Positions 34,433 through 43,649 of a stretch of 56,742 bases of DNA are shown here, piece by piece. Location: contig NZ_BJMS01000010.1 of assembly GCF_006539285.1 (NCBI RefSeq), positions 1 through 56,742 on the forward strand. The letters run 5' to 3'. The notes under the pieces are model-generated. The model was not told the origin of the DNA, did not search any database, and saw nothing but the letters and a program-made list of their open reading frames with translations. The stretch comes from Sporolactobacillus inulinus (lineage in GTDB: Bacteria; Bacillota; Bacilli; Bacillales; Sporolactobacillaceae). Every line of letters starts with the position of its first letter. Position 1 is the stretch's first letter. The translations under genes were made by a program, and so were the position numbers.

Positions 34433-36316
34433 TTAGCCCATTAACTCACAGATATTTTTGGAGAAGGCAACGGGGTCTTGAATTGGAAGCCCTTCAATTA
34501 ATCGCGCTTGATTATACAAAAGACTCGTATAAAGGGTAACCTTTTTCTGATCATTTAGATCGAAAGCGGCCTTTAAAGCTTTAAAAACGTCATGGTTTGT
34601 ATTCACTTCAAGAACTTTATCCGCTTTAATGTTTTCATTGTTCGGCATTTGATTCAGTACTTTTTCCATTTCAATCGATACTTCGCCCTCCGTTGCAAAG
34701 CAAACCGGATATGATTTCAAGCGTTTCGAAGCACGAACACCCTTCACTTGATCAGAGAGAACTTCTTTCATCTTATCAAATAGACCTTTATTCGCCTTTT
34801 CTTCCGCTTCATCCTGTTTCTTTTCTGTGTCATCCTCAATGCCAAGATCACTGCTGGATACGGATTTGAATGCTTTTTCTTTATAATTCTGAAGCATTTT
34901 GATCGCAAATTCATCGATATCTTCAGTGAAGTAGAGGATTTCAAACCCTTTATCTGCTACAAGTTCCGTTTGCGGAAGTTTACCGATTTTTTCGATTGAA
35001 TCGCCGACTGCATAATAGATATATTTTTGTTCTTCAGGCATCCGTGAAACATATTCATTCAGAGTAACCCTATTCTTTTCTGTTGACGAATAGAACATCA
35101 GCAGGTCTTGAAGGTCATCCTTGTGCTGACCGAAGTCCGAGTAAACGCCATATTTCAACTGGCGACCGAATGCTTTAAAAAATGTTTCGTACTTCTCACG
35201 ATCATCTTTCAGCAGTTTTTGCAGTTCTTTTTTAATTTTATGGTTAATATTCTTAGCAATTAATTTCAACTGCTTGTCCTGCTGTAAGATTTCGCGTGAA
35301 ATATTTAGTGAAAGATCTTCAGAATCGACAATTCCTTTGACAAAACTGAAATAGTCCGGGAGCAGATCCGCGCATTTTTCCATAATCATGACGCCGTTTG
35401 AATACAATTCCAAACCTTTTTCATATTCCTTTGAATAGTAATCGAAAGGAATGTTTTCAGGAATGTAGAGGATTGCATGATAGCGAATCATACCGTCTGC
35501 TTGAATATTAATGTAACGCAGCGGTGTATCAAAACCGTAATGCTTCTCTTTATAGAAGTTTTCATAATCTTCAGGTTTAAGCTCCGACTTATTTTTACGC
35601 CAGATCGGAACCATGCTGTTAATCGTTTGAACTTCTTTAACTTCTTCGAATTCCTTGTCGTTATCTTTCTTTGGGCGGCTTTCGGTAACTTCCATTTTAA
35701 TTGGATAGCGAATGAAGTCTGAGTATTTCTTAATAATTTCGCGCAGACGGTATTCTTCCAAATACTCGCTGTAGTTGTCATCCTCAGTATCTTCCTTGAG
35801 TTTCAAAATGATGTCGGTACCTACCGAGTCCTTGTCCGCAGTTGTGATGGTGTACCCGTCAATGCCTTGCGATTCCCACTTAAATGCTTGATCGCTATCC
35901 AGAGCCTTACTGATTACGGTTACCTTATCAGCTACCATGAACGCCGAATAGAAGCCGACACCGAATTGACCGATAATGTCATGGTCGTCTTTCGATTCAT
36001 TTTCCGATTTGAAGTTTAAGGAACCGCTTTGCGCAATCGTACCCAAATTTTCTTCCAGATCTTCCTCAGTCATGCCAATCCCGGTATCGGAGATTTTTAA
36101 CATGCGGTTTTCTTTATCCGTTTTGATTTCAATTGAGTAATGGTCTCTGTCAAAATTAATTGCGTCATCGGTGAGCGCGCGATAGTAGATCTTATCGATC
36201 GCATCGCTGGCGTTTGAAATGAGCTCCCTCAAAAAGATTTCTTTCTGAGAATAGATCGAGTGGATCATCATTTCCATCAATTTTTTGGATTCTGCCTTAA
36301 ATTCTCTAACTGCCAT
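34433..36316 (-). CDS. htpG: Chaperone HtpG (Hsp90)
   Basis: HtpG is the cytosolic ATP-dependent Hsp90 chaperone. The 627-residue product has the GHKL ATPase domain with [14 protein letters not shown] near residue 25, DTGIGM near 80, GTIAQSG near 100 and [11 protein letters not shown] near 120; then the middle domain with LYSNGVMI and [11 protein letters not shown], and the C-terminal dimer domain. [16 protein letters not shown] charged linker lies near residue 500. I start at ATG 36316 after AAAGGGG; the 17 codons before it carry no separate ribosome binding site. It has its own sigma-A promoter with a perfect CIRCE, so HrcA control is expected. Confidence 0.96.
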   Translation of the reverse strand: MAVREFKAESKKLMEMMIHSIYSQKEIFLRELISNASDAIDKIYYRALTDDAINFDRDHYSIEIKTDKENRMLKISDTGIGMTEEDLEENLGTIAQSGSLNFKSENESKDDHDIIGQFGVGFYSAFMVADKVTVISKALDSDQAFKWESQGIDGYTITTADKDSVGTDIILKLKEDTEDDNYSEYLEEYRLREIIKKYSDFIRYPIKMEVTESRPKKDNDKEFEEVKEVQTINSMVPIWRKNKSELKPEDYENFYKEKHYGFDTPLRYINIQADGMIRYHAILYIPENIPFDYYSKEYEKGLELYSNGVMIMEKCADLLPDYFSFVKGIVDSEDLSLNISREILQQDKQLKLIAKNINHKIKKELQKLLKDDREKYETFFKAFGRQLKYGVYSDFGQHKDDLQDLLMFYSSTEKNRVTLNEYVSRMPEEQKYIYYAVGDSIEKIGKLPQTELVADKGFEILYFTEDIDEFAIKMLQNYKEKAFKSVSSSDLGIEDDTEKKQDEAEEKANKGLFDKMKEVLSDQVKGVRASKRLKSYPVCFATEGEVSIEMEKVLNQMPNNENIKADKVLEVNTNHDVFKALKAAFDLNDQKKVTLYTSLLYNQARLIEGLPIQDPVAFSKNICELMG

Positions 36317-36370
36317 CAGTAATCCCCTTTCTCGTGAACCTCTATGTGAATGAGTTTTCCTACGCAAAGA

Positions 36371-36397
36371 TTAGCACTCTATAGCAAAGAGTGCTAA
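36371..36397. promoter_or_regulatory. CIRCE operator (HrcA binding site)
   Basis: TTAGCACTC and GAGTGCTAA are perfect CIRCE half-sites around nine bases. It overlaps the start of the htpG transcript, 55 bases before the ATG. Confidence 0.95.
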
Positions 36398-36404
36398 CAC
36401 TCTT

Positions 36405-36433
36405 TTTATAGCCTATACGAACCGTTTTGTCAA
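36405..36433 (-). promoter_or_regulatory. Sigma-A promoter of htpG
   Basis: On the minus strand a perfect TTGACA (36433-36428) is 17 bases from TATAAA (36410-36405), immediately upstream of CIRCE. Confidence 0.85.
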
Positions 36434-36518
36434 ATGAATGGTGATGCGCCGTTTCCCTAATAAACCTTATCCAAGATACCAACCGCAAAAGAAAATGATT
36501 AAGATTGAGGGGGAATGG

Positions 36519-36880
36519 ATGAAAACACTTTATTGTGTTCGCCATGGCGAAACACGATTAAACTCGCTAAATTGCTCACAAGAGTGGGCAGATTTTCCTT
36601 TGACAAAAGGGGTTCAGATCTGGTGATTGACCTAGGAATTAGCTTTAGAAAAGCTGGCGTCCATTTCGATAGCGCCTTCTGCAGCAATAAAGGGCGTGCC
36701 TGACAAACGACGCAACAAATTTTTATTGCCTCCAATAACGCAGCTGCATCGACAAAGTTCCAAGTGCAGTGTCACGAAACGGACCTTGGCAAATGATTAA
36801 TTCGGCTTGGTTACATTGGACGCATCGACCAATTTTAAAACAGATTTTAGGGAAGCAATCGTGAAAACCAAAAAGAGGAG
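36519..36880 (+). pseudogene. Decayed histidine-phosphatase (phosphoglycerate-mutase-like) gene
   Basis: It begins at ATG 36519 after GAGGGGG with MKTLYCVRHGETRLNSLNCS, which carries the catalytic RHGE motif, and EWADFPLTKGVQIW, then stops. Two frames later the reading resumes as DLGISFRKAGVHFDSAFCSN and KGRA, then a TGA replaces the tryptophan expected in the family, followed by QTTQQIFIASNNAA. A third recognisable piece, GYIGRIDQF and TDFREAIVK, lies in other frames near 36810-36870. At least one frameshift and two stops make it non-functional. It is not a copy of gpmA at 38.8 kb; it resembles the smaller cofactor-independent-looking phosphatases. Confidence 0.75.
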
Positions 36881-36912
36881 ATCTCATTAATTCGTGAGAC
36901 CTCCTCTTTCAA
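36873..36912 (-). terminator. Terminator of alaR-alaT
   Basis: On the minus strand AAAGAGGAGgTCTCA pairs with TGAGAtCTCCTCTTT and a T run follows, 46 bases after alaT. Confidence 0.8.
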
Positions 36913-36957
36913 GCGATCACCATTTAACAGAGTCGGACGAACCGATAATCCTACTGA

Positions 36958-38124
36958 TTAAAGATTGTCGACAAAATGATGAATGCGTTTCATCGCTTCT
37001 CTCAATTGACCCATTGACGTCGCATAGGAGCAGCGCACATACCCTTCACCACTGTCGCCGAACGCATTGCCGGGAACAACGACGACACGTTCCTCATGAA
37101 GCAAACGCGTGGCAAACGATTCGGAATCCATACCGGTTAATTCAATGTTCGGGAATGTATAAAAAGCGCCTTCAGGTTTGTAGCAAGCAAGCCCCATCTC
37201 ATTCAACGACTCAACAACAAAGTTGCGCCGCAAACGGTAACTTTTACGCATTTCCGCCATATCGGATCGCCCGTTGCGTAAACCTTCTAATGCGGCGTAT
37301 TGAGCCATGGTTGACGCACACATAATAGCATATTGATGGATCTTCAGCATCCCCTGCGTGATCTCTGCTGGCGCGCAGACGAAACCGAGCCGCCAACCGG
37401 TCATCGCCATATCCTTCGAAAAGCCACTCACTAAAATCGTTCGTTCCCGCATCCCATCGATTGCGGCGAAACTCGTATAAAGGTCGTCATAGACGAGTTC
37501 CGCGTAAATTTCATCGGAAAGAATCAGCAGGTCATGCTTTTTAGCAACACGGGCAACCTGCTCCATTTCTTGCTTGCTCAGCATCGAACCGGTTGGGTTG
37601 TTTGGCGAACAAATCATGATCGCTTTTGTTCGTTCCGTGACGGCGTCTTCCAACTGACGTGCTTGCACCTTAAAATCATTCTCTTTTTCTGCTGCGACAA
37701 TAACGGGTGTACCTCCGGCTAAAGTGACGAGCGGCGCGTAAGAAACAAAGCACGGTTCAACCACCAATACTTCGTCACCCGGATCGAGAATCGCGCGCAG
37801 CGCAATGTCGATCGCTTCGCTTGCGCCAACCGTAACGGTAATCTCATGCTCTGGATCATAGGCAACACAATAGTAATCGTCAACGTATTTCGCGATCGCT
37901 TCACGGAGTTCCAGCAAGCCGGCATTAGCTGTGTAGGAAGTATGACCATCCTCCAATGAAAGAATGGCTGCTTCCCGCACATTCCAAGGCGTTACAAAAT
38001 CCGGTTCCCCGACACCGAGCGAAATAACATCAGTCATCCCAGCTGTCGCATCAAAAAATTTACGGATTCCTGAAGGTTTTAGGTTTCGAACATGATTTGC
38101 GAGATATGATGTTTTCAGCACCAT
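36958..38124 (-). CDS. alaT: Alanine-type aminotransferase (AlaT/YugH family)
   Basis: This is a fold-type I PLP aminotransferase of 388 residues. The substrate arm ISLGVGEPDFVTPWNVREAA is near residue 35, SPNNPTGS near 165, DEIYAELVYDD near 195 and the PLP lysine in VSGFSKDMAMTGWRLG near 230. In B. subtilis this gene is downstream of an Lrp-type regulator (alaR-alaT) and makes alanine from pyruvate. The same pairing is seen here: the TAA of the regulator overlaps the ATG of this gene (TAATG), so coupling is tight. Another aminotransferase activity remains possible. Confidence 0.85.
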   Translation of the reverse strand: MVLKTSYLANHVRNLKPSGIRKFFDATAGMTDVISLGVGEPDFVTPWNVREAAILSLEDGHTSYTANAGLLELREAIAKYVDDYYCVAYDPEHEITVTVGASEAIDIALRAILDPGDEVLVVEPCFVSYAPLVTLAGGTPVIVAAEKENDFKVQARQLEDAVTERTKAIMICSPNNPTGSMLSKQEMEQVARVAKKHDLLILSDEIYAELVYDDLYTSFAAIDGMRERTILVSGFSKDMAMTGWRLGFVCAPAEITQGMLKIHQYAIMCASTMAQYAALEGLRNGRSDMAEMRKSYRLRRNFVVESLNEMGLACYKPEGAFYTFPNIELTGMDSESFATRLLHEERVVVVPGNAFGDSGEGYVRCSYATSMGQLREAMKRIHHFVDNL

Positions 38125-38624
38125 TACGGCGACACCACAATTCGTTTATCCCGATCATCCGAGTCATAAATTGTCCCATCGTGCTTAAATTTCTTCAAGA
38201 CGAAATGAGTCGTTGTTGAAATGACTCCTTCAATTGTGGATAATTTCTGACTGACAAAATGTGCAACGTCATTGACCGATTGCCCCTCCACTTGAACAGA
38301 CAAATCGTATGTTCCTGACATCAGGTAGACGGACTTAACCTCTTTATGCCGATAGATCCGTTTCGCAACCTCATTAAAACCAACATCTCTTTTCGGTGTC
38401 ACTTTAACATCAATCATTGCCGTTACACCCTGATGTCCGTCGATCTTTGTCCAGTCAACAAGGGATACATAACGAACGATGACCTTTTGATCTTCAAGTT
38501 TTTTCACAATTTGATTGATTTGATCTACACTCAGATCAGTCATTTTTGCAAGCTCATCATTTGTGAGACGTGCATCTTTCTCCAAAATACCCGCGATTTC
38601 AATTTCCGTTGCGGTCAGTTTCAC
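38124..38624 (-). CDS. alaR: Lrp/AsnC family regulator (AlaR type)
   Basis: The 166-residue product has an N-terminal winged helix (EIAGILEKDARLTNDELAKM, residues 8-27, then DQINQIVKKLEDQKVI) and a C-terminal RAM ligand domain with VYLMSGTYDLSVQVEGQSV. It probably senses an amino acid, perhaps alanine, and controls alaT, with which it overlaps. I prefer GTG 38624, nine bases after AGAGGG; ATG 38633 would directly touch the ribosome binding site. A TATAAT -10 lies upstream at 38671-38676 on the minus strand. Confidence 0.85.
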   Translation of the reverse strand: MKLTATEIEIAGILEKDARLTNDELAKMTDLSVDQINQIVKKLEDQKVIVRYVSLVDWTKIDGHQGVTAMIDVKVTPKRDVGFNEVAKRIYRHKEVKSVYLMSGTYDLSVQVEGQSVNDVAHFVSQKLSTIEGVISTTTHFVLKKFKHDGTIYDSDDRDKRIVVSP

Positions 38625-38744
38625 CTTAATCATCCCTCTCTTGATGATCCTGCATAAATAAGCTAAAAACATTATATAACGTTCTGGGCGCATGAACCAC
38701 TTTTTTATCATACAGGTTGTATTAGATCGATACCACCGGGATAA

Positions 38745-38773
38745 TTGGAAAAACATTTTCAATAAAGTATACT
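38745..38773 (+). promoter_or_regulatory. Promoter of gpmA
   Basis: TTGGAA (38745-38750) and TATACT (38768-38773) are spaced by 17 bases, divergent from the alaR promoter. Confidence 0.6.
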
Positions 38774-38823
38774 AACAAGTAACAAGTTTTTCGGATTTTG
38801 ATCGCGGTATGGAGGGTATACGC

Positions 38824-39525
38824 ATGAAATTAGTTGTCGTACGTCATGGAGAAAGCGAATTTAACGAATTGAACCTGTTTTCCGGCTGGGAAGACGTTGA
38901 TTTGACAAGTAAAGGTATTGAAGAAGCCAAACACGCTGGGGCTCTATTGGCAAACCAGAACTTGATTTTCGACGCTGCCTTTACTTCCGTATTAAAGCGT
39001 TCAATTAAATCACTGAACTACATATTAGAAGGATTGCATCAAGAATGGATTCCCGTATATAAGTCATGGCGGCTCAATGAACGGAGCTATGGCGCCTTGC
39101 AGCGGCGAAACAAGACTGAAACAGCTGAAAAAGAAGGAAAAGAACGCGTCAATCGCTGGAGAAAAAGTTACGATGCGCTTCCGCCGATGCTGAATGTTTC
39201 CGATCCCAGACACCCGATCCATGATCGTAGGTACCATTACGTTGACCCGCACGCCCTTCCTGGAGGAGAGAGTTTGAAAACAACATTGGATCGTGTCCTT
39301 CCTTTTTGGACGGATCACATTGCACCATTACTGCGTGACGGAAATAATGTGCTTGTGGTCAGTCATCGCAACACATTGCGCGCATTAGTGAAACATCTTG
39401 AAAATCTGTCTGATGAAGAGATTGTCCATGTTGACGTTCCTACAGGGGTACCGGTAATCTTCGAATTTGATCAATCACTGAACATCATCTCAAAAAAAGA
39501 ACTGCTAAACAAAGAAACATCTTAA
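38824..39525 (+). CDS. gpmA: 2,3-bisphosphoglycerate-dependent phosphoglycerate mutase
   Basis: This glycolytic enzyme interconverts 3- and 2-phosphoglycerate. The 233-residue product has the phospho-histidine motif VVRHGESEFNE at residues 5-15, LFSGWEDVDLT near 20, LNERSYGALQ near 85 and VSHRNTLRALVKHL near 178. It is a divergent member: the usual HGNSLR is HRNTLR, the usual WRRSYD is WRKSYD, and the usual LPxTESL is LPGGESL. It may be a paralog rather than the main glycolytic mutase. It starts at ATG 38824, seven bases after GGAGGG; an ATG five codons earlier is less likely. Confidence 0.85.
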   Translation: MKLVVVRHGESEFNELNLFSGWEDVDLTSKGIEEAKHAGALLANQNLIFDAAFTSVLKRSIKSLNYILEGLHQEWIPVYKSWRLNERSYGALQRRNKTETAEKEGKERVNRWRKSYDALPPMLNVSDPRHPIHDRRYHYVDPHALPGGESLKTTLDRVLPFWTDHIAPLLRDGNNVLVVSHRNTLRALVKHLENLSDEEIVHVDVPTGVPVIFEFDQSLNIISKKELLNKETS

Positions 39526-39578
39526 CTAATTTCATGCGGCGACTTATGCTGTGTCGTATTAAGGCTGGTTGATTTAAT

Positions 39579-40925
39579 TTGAATGCATCATTAAAGACAA
39601 AATGCCGCACTGTACTTGCTTTGGCGTTACCGGCAATGATTGAAAGTCTCCTGCAAACGGTCGTCGGGTTTGTTGATACACTTTTTGTCGCAAGACTTGG
39701 ATTGGCTGAGGTGACCGCTGTCGGCGTGGCGAATACATTGCTCGCAGTCTATATCGCGGTTTTCATGGCGATCGGTATCGGTACTTCATCGTTGATTGCG
39801 AAGCATATCGGTGCGGGTGATTTGATAACGGCACAAGAGGCAGCACGACGATCAACATGGATTGCGATGATTACGGGCTTTATCTTCGGCGTGCTCACGC
39901 TTGTTTTTGCAGAACCCTTGCTAAGACTCATGGGCGCTGACGGTGAGGTCCTTCGTCAAGGCGCGCTCTATTTTCGTATCGTCGGCACGCCGTCGTTCAT
40001 CATTTCATTAATGCTCAATTTAGGCAACGTCTTGCGTGCTTCTGGAAATACAGTCTCGCCCATGATGATTAGCTTCTGGATGAATCTGATTCACATCGCA
40101 CTTGATTATCTGCTCATTTTCGGCATCTTTTCGTTCACCGGGTTCGGAGTCGGCGGTGCCGCCGTTGCGACTGTCCTAACTCGTGTGATTGGTTCTGCAC
40201 TGCTCGTAGTCGCGATGAAAAAATCGCCGGTTCACTTTTCATTATGTCGGCATGCGCCTTCTGAACTCAGAAAACTGACCTGGGAAATTATCCGATTATC
40301 CATTCCGGCAACCGGCGAACGTCTGATTATGCGGCTGGGTCAAGTTGTCTATCTTGGTTTAATTGTCCATATGGGTACAGAGATCTATGCTGCCAACGCC
40401 ATTGCAGAAAATATTGAGACTTTTGCCTATCTGCCCGGACTTGGGTTAAGTGTCGCTGCAACCGTGCTCGTCGGCAAGCAGCTTGGTGCCAAGAACTACG
40501 CCCTCGCTTACTCATACGGCATATTATCCGTGCTTATTTCTGTTGTAATCATGAGTGTAACTGGGGTCCTGTTATTCTTTTTTACCCCTGTGATGGCAGT
40601 ATGGTTTACCGACCAAGTCCATACAGCATCCATGATAACACTAGCGATGCGAATTGATGCTTTTTTCATGCCGCCACTTGCCGTCGGCCTTGTACTCGCC
40701 GGAGCGCTTCAAGGAGCAGGTGATACAAAAACACCGCTGTATAGTACAGCAATCGGTATGTGGGGCATTCGCGTTCTGTTTATTTATCTGCTCGGGGTAA
40801 AGGGCGGAATGGGCATCGCCGGCATTTGGATTGCCCAAGGGATTGATTTGACGGTAAAAGCATTGTTTCTCTATTATTGTTTCCGTAAATTGTTCAAGCG
40901 CATCAAAAGCACTCAAAACGAATAG
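39579..40925 (+). CDS. MATE family efflux transporter
   Basis: The 448-residue product is a 12-helix multidrug/toxic-compound extrusion protein that would export cationic compounds using Na+ or H+. The two repeated halves are visible: ALPAMIESLLQTVVGFVDTLFVARLG at the start and LSIPATGERLIMRLGQVVYLGLIVHMG near residue 230, each with the N-lobe/C-lobe pattern. GIGTSSLIAKHIGAG near 60 matches LPLGVATATSALVGQxIGA in the second half. It starts at TTG 39579 with only a weak AAGG upstream. It follows gpmA by 54 bases and may be read with it. Confidence 0.88.
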   Translation: MNASLKTKCRTVLALALPAMIESLLQTVVGFVDTLFVARLGLAEVTAVGVANTLLAVYIAVFMAIGIGTSSLIAKHIGAGDLITAQEAARRSTWIAMITGFIFGVLTLVFAEPLLRLMGADGEVLRQGALYFRIVGTPSFIISLMLNLGNVLRASGNTVSPMMISFWMNLIHIALDYLLIFGIFSFTGFGVGGAAVATVLTRVIGSALLVVAMKKSPVHFSLCRHAPSELRKLTWEIIRLSIPATGERLIMRLGQVVYLGLIVHMGTEIYAANAIAENIETFAYLPGLGLSVAATVLVGKQLGAKNYALAYSYGILSVLISVVIMSVTGVLLFFFTPVMAVWFTDQVHTASMITLAMRIDAFFMPPLAVGLVLAGALQGAGDTKTPLYSTAIGMWGIRVLFIYLLGVKGGMGIAGIWIAQGIDLTVKALFLYYCFRKLFKRIKSTQNE

Positions 40926-41078
40926 TGATTATCGATGGTATGGGCATACTTTTTTAGGCCATAAGTGATGGTTCTTTTGGGCAATGAACTGGATAAAAAA
41001 TAGATCATTCGTCCCTTCTCATAAAAAGATCCTGACCTATAATAAAGTCAATAGAGTCGGGAGAGGTGGGACGGACGG

Positions 41079-41372
41079 ATGCAGGTGCCTCAGGTTCGTA
41101 CAGTGATCACTACCGGTCAGTCGTTAAAGAATACATATAACCAATTAAAAGCGCTGGAACAAGAAAAAAGAGTTTGGCAATACGAGGAAGATCGAACTCA
41201 TTTCTCAACCAAGGATGCATGGGATCAAAGGAAATTAAATCAAATTGCTGTGAAAATTGGTGCCCTGAATCGACAGATTAATAAGATCCATGTGCAACAG
41301 TCGATCGGTGATCAAGACACACTGACCATAAGCAGCACCGCAATCAACCAGTACCGTTTCCATAACGAATAA
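41079..41372 (+). CDS. Small helical protein, unknown function
   Basis: The 97-residue product is polar and mostly helical, with two segments likely to form a coiled coil (SLKNTYNQLKALEQEKRVWQ and KLNQIAVKIGALNRQINKIH). It has no signal peptide. It starts at ATG 41079 behind GGGAGAGGTGGG, with a TATAAT box at 41038-41043, and ends at a terminator. The family is not recognised. Confidence 0.6.
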   Translation: MQVPQVRTVITTGQSLKNTYNQLKALEQEKRVWQYEEDRTHFSTKDAWDQRKLNQIAVKIGALNRQINKIHVQQSIGDQDTLTISSTAINQYRFHNE

Positions 41373-41398
41373 GAGAGCCAAAATTGGCTCTCTTTTCT
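41371..41398. terminator. Terminator between the small helical protein and the acyltransferase-like gene
   Basis: AGAGAGCCA and TGGCTCTCT pair around four bases, with TTTTCT after on the plus strand. Confidence 0.8.
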
Positions 41399-41404
41399 AT
41401 TTTC

Positions 41405-42685
41405 TTATGATTGAATGGGAAGATGGTTGATCAAGTCTGTGATGAATGAATCAATAAATGCTTTATCTTCGTTTGTTCCGTAAAAGTTCGTTGAGAACGT
41501 CATTCTTTTCTGAAACGTGGTCACCGCAATTTGGAAATAAGGTGCATACTTTATCGAGCCGGAAATGAAAACATCACGAATGCTTAATCCCGAAAAGCGC
41601 AGTTTGTGTTCATCGATGATCCCTATATTTGTCATCCCATTAACAGGAATACGATAAATACTTGGAAACCGTTTTTTCGCTTGGGTCAGAGTATGATGTT
41701 GATACGTTTCCTCAAGCTCCGAGTAAACTTTCAGCGGCGCAAAGCTCTTTTTTTGCTTATCCATCACCCTTTTCACTCGCATTAATGCCTGATCAAAGCC
41801 AATTCCTTCATCTCTTGGAACAATGCAAGTAATGTTGGCTGTTAAATTACAGAATCCTGGTTTGGCCTCTTTTGGCAGATAGTTGCGCAGATTAACCGGA
41901 CAATCGAGAATAATTTGGTCTGACTTGATGACTCGAGATAAGGCACAGACATAAGCTGCAAAAAGCGCATCGTTAATGGTTGCCCCCTTGCTCTTTACGT
42001 AACCCCGCAACTGATCAAAAGCTTTGGCACTTAATTGATGCGTCATAATAAAGGGCTGCCGTTCGTCCCCCTTAAGCGGAAGATAGTCTCGTTCATCTTG
42101 TTCATGCTTCATCAATGCTGCATGTTTCACTTCGTTCAATTGCACCTCGTTCAACGCGTCAAACACTTGTTTTATGCTACGCGAACCGAGATGATCTGCG
42201 TTCGGGTGTGTGGAAGTATTGCCATCAATGAAACATGAATATTGTGCGCTTAAGAGGGATAGGTAGTCATTAAACCCTCCACCGTCACAGAGCATGTGAT
42301 TGAGGATTACAGCTAGAGAATCTCGCCTGTCCTTTCTAATAATCGCTATACTCAGCTGAGGTCCTTCTTTCTCATTGAGCTTTCGTGTCAGTTGCTCTTG
42401 AACTGCCTGTTCTCGGTCCGTCGCTTGAACGACTTGCACCATGTCGCTTGCCTTCCAATCGCTTTCTTCCCAATAGGCATTCTCAGCCGCTTCAACGTAT
42501 CGGCATGAAAGTAACGGAAATAATTTTTGCGACTCATGTACGGCCTGAATGAGTACGCGTTCATCAATTGTTGTGTCAAAATGAATGACGGCATGCAGAT
42601 AATGATCATTTTTCTTATTCATTCCGGAAATAAAGTGCTTCACATCTGAACTCTCAGCTGCAAAAGTCTTATGTTTTGTCGCCAT
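41405..42685 (-). CDS. Condensation-domain/CoA-dependent acyltransferase-like protein
   Basis: The 426-residue product belongs to the chloramphenicol acetyltransferase-like superfamily (condensation domains, alcohol acyltransferases, PapA5). The HxxxDG active-site motif is present as LNHMLCDGGGFNDYL near residue 135; the second half has the usual GATINDALFAAYVCAL near 245 and CPVNLRNYL near 265, and PVNGMTNIG near 350 sits where DFG-type motifs occur. It would transfer an acyl group to an alcohol or amine. There is no adenylation or carrier domain nearby, so it is a free-standing enzyme. It starts at ATG 42685. The substrates are unknown. Confidence 0.8.
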   Translation of the reverse strand: MATKHKTFAAESSDVKHFISGMNKKNDHYLHAVIHFDTTIDERVLIQAVHESQKLFPLLSCRYVEAAENAYWEESDWKASDMVQVVQATDREQAVQEQLTRKLNEKEGPQLSIAIIRKDRRDSLAVILNHMLCDGGGFNDYLSLLSAQYSCFIDGNTSTHPNADHLGSRSIKQVFDALNEVQLNEVKHAALMKHEQDERDYLPLKGDERQPFIMTHQLSAKAFDQLRGYVKSKGATINDALFAAYVCALSRVIKSDQIILDCPVNLRNYLPKEAKPGFCNLTANITCIVPRDEGIGFDQALMRVKRVMDKQKKSFAPLKVYSELEETYQHHTLTQAKKRFPSIYRIPVNGMTNIGIIDEHKLRFSGLSIRDVFISGSIKYAPYFQIAVTTFQKRMTFSTNFYGTNEDKAFIDSFITDLINHLPIQS

Positions 42686-42847
42686 TCACAACACCCTTTC
42701 TCCTGCATTCTCTCGCATTTTTTTCATATGTCAAAATGATGAAGCCGGCTGACCATCATTAAACTGCTGATCAAGAAATGATGATGAATTCATTATATAA
42801 TTTGATTGCTTTGACGATCAAATATGAAACACTAAGCCGACATCATA

Positions 42848-42883
42848 AATAGTAAACCGGATCAGCTAAGATGCTGATCCGGC
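42848..42883 (-). terminator. Terminator of the liv operon
   Basis: On the minus strand CCGGATCAGC and GCTGATCCGG pair around six bases, then TTTACTATTT, 44 bases after livF. Confidence 0.8.
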
Positions 42884-42926
42884 TACAGTAAATGAAGCAT
42901 TTCAAACGTTTCTTTATAATTGAGAA

Positions 42927-43649
42927 TCAAGCAAGATAAGCGGCCCTCACCTGCTCATTTTTCATTAGCTCGTCTCCGTTGCCATCAAGTACAATGGAGC
43001 CTGTTTGGATTACATAGCCGCGATCGGCGATTTGTAATGCCTGGTAAGCATTTTGCTCGACAAGCAAAATCGTCATGCCCTCTTCGTTCATTTCTTTGAT
43101 AATATCAAAGATTTGTTCGACGATTATCGGCGCAAGACCCATCGAAGGTTCATCAAGCATGAGAAGTTTTGGCTTCATCATAAGTGCCCGGCCAATCGCA
43201 AGCATTTGCTGCTCGCCGCCGCTCATTGTGCCTCCTCTTTGATTTAAACGCTCCTTTAGTCTTGGAAAGTAGTTGAAAACACGCTCCATGCGTTCCGCAA
43301 TGACATGCTTGTCTTTTACGGAAAAAGCACCGATTTGAAGATTTTCACGGACTGTGAGCCGTGGGAATATTCTCCGTCCTTCAGGGACTTGTGCGATGCC
43401 GAGCAGTGCTGTTTTATGTGCCTGAAACTTGCTGATTTCTTGACCGTCAAAAATAATTGATCCGTTTTTTGGTCGAACCTGCCCACTGATTGATTTCAAT
43501 GTTGTTGATTTTCCAGCACCATTACTGCCAATCAAGGTAACAATTTCACCTTTATCAATATAAAGGTCAACACCTTCCAATGCTTGAATCTGACTATAAA
43601 AGCTGTCAATTTGATTTACTTCAAGGAAATGGTTCGATGCTTCAGCCAT
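42927..43649 (-). CDS. livF: Branched-chain amino acid ABC transporter ATPase LivF
   Basis: The 240-residue product is the second ATPase of the liv importer, working as a pair with LivG. Seen are Walker A GSNGAGKST near residue 37, signature MSGGEQQMLAIGRAL near 138, Walker B LLMLDEPSMGLAP near 160 and the LVEQNAYQALQ switch region; these are LivF-type. It starts at ATG 43649 and overlaps livG by eight bases; 20 upstream codons in frame lie within livG. Last gene of the operon. Confidence 0.94.
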   Translation of the reverse strand: MAEASNHFLEVNQIDSFYSQIQALEGVDLYIDKGEIVTLIGSNGAGKSTTLKSISGQVRPKNGSIIFDGQEISKFQAHKTALLGIAQVPEGRRIFPRLTVRENLQIGAFSVKDKHVIAERMERVFNYFPRLKERLNQRGGTMSGGEQQMLAIGRALMMKPKLLMLDEPSMGLAPIIVEQIFDIIKEMNEEGMTILLVEQNAYQALQIADRGYVIQTGSIVLDGNGDELMKNEQVRAAYLA

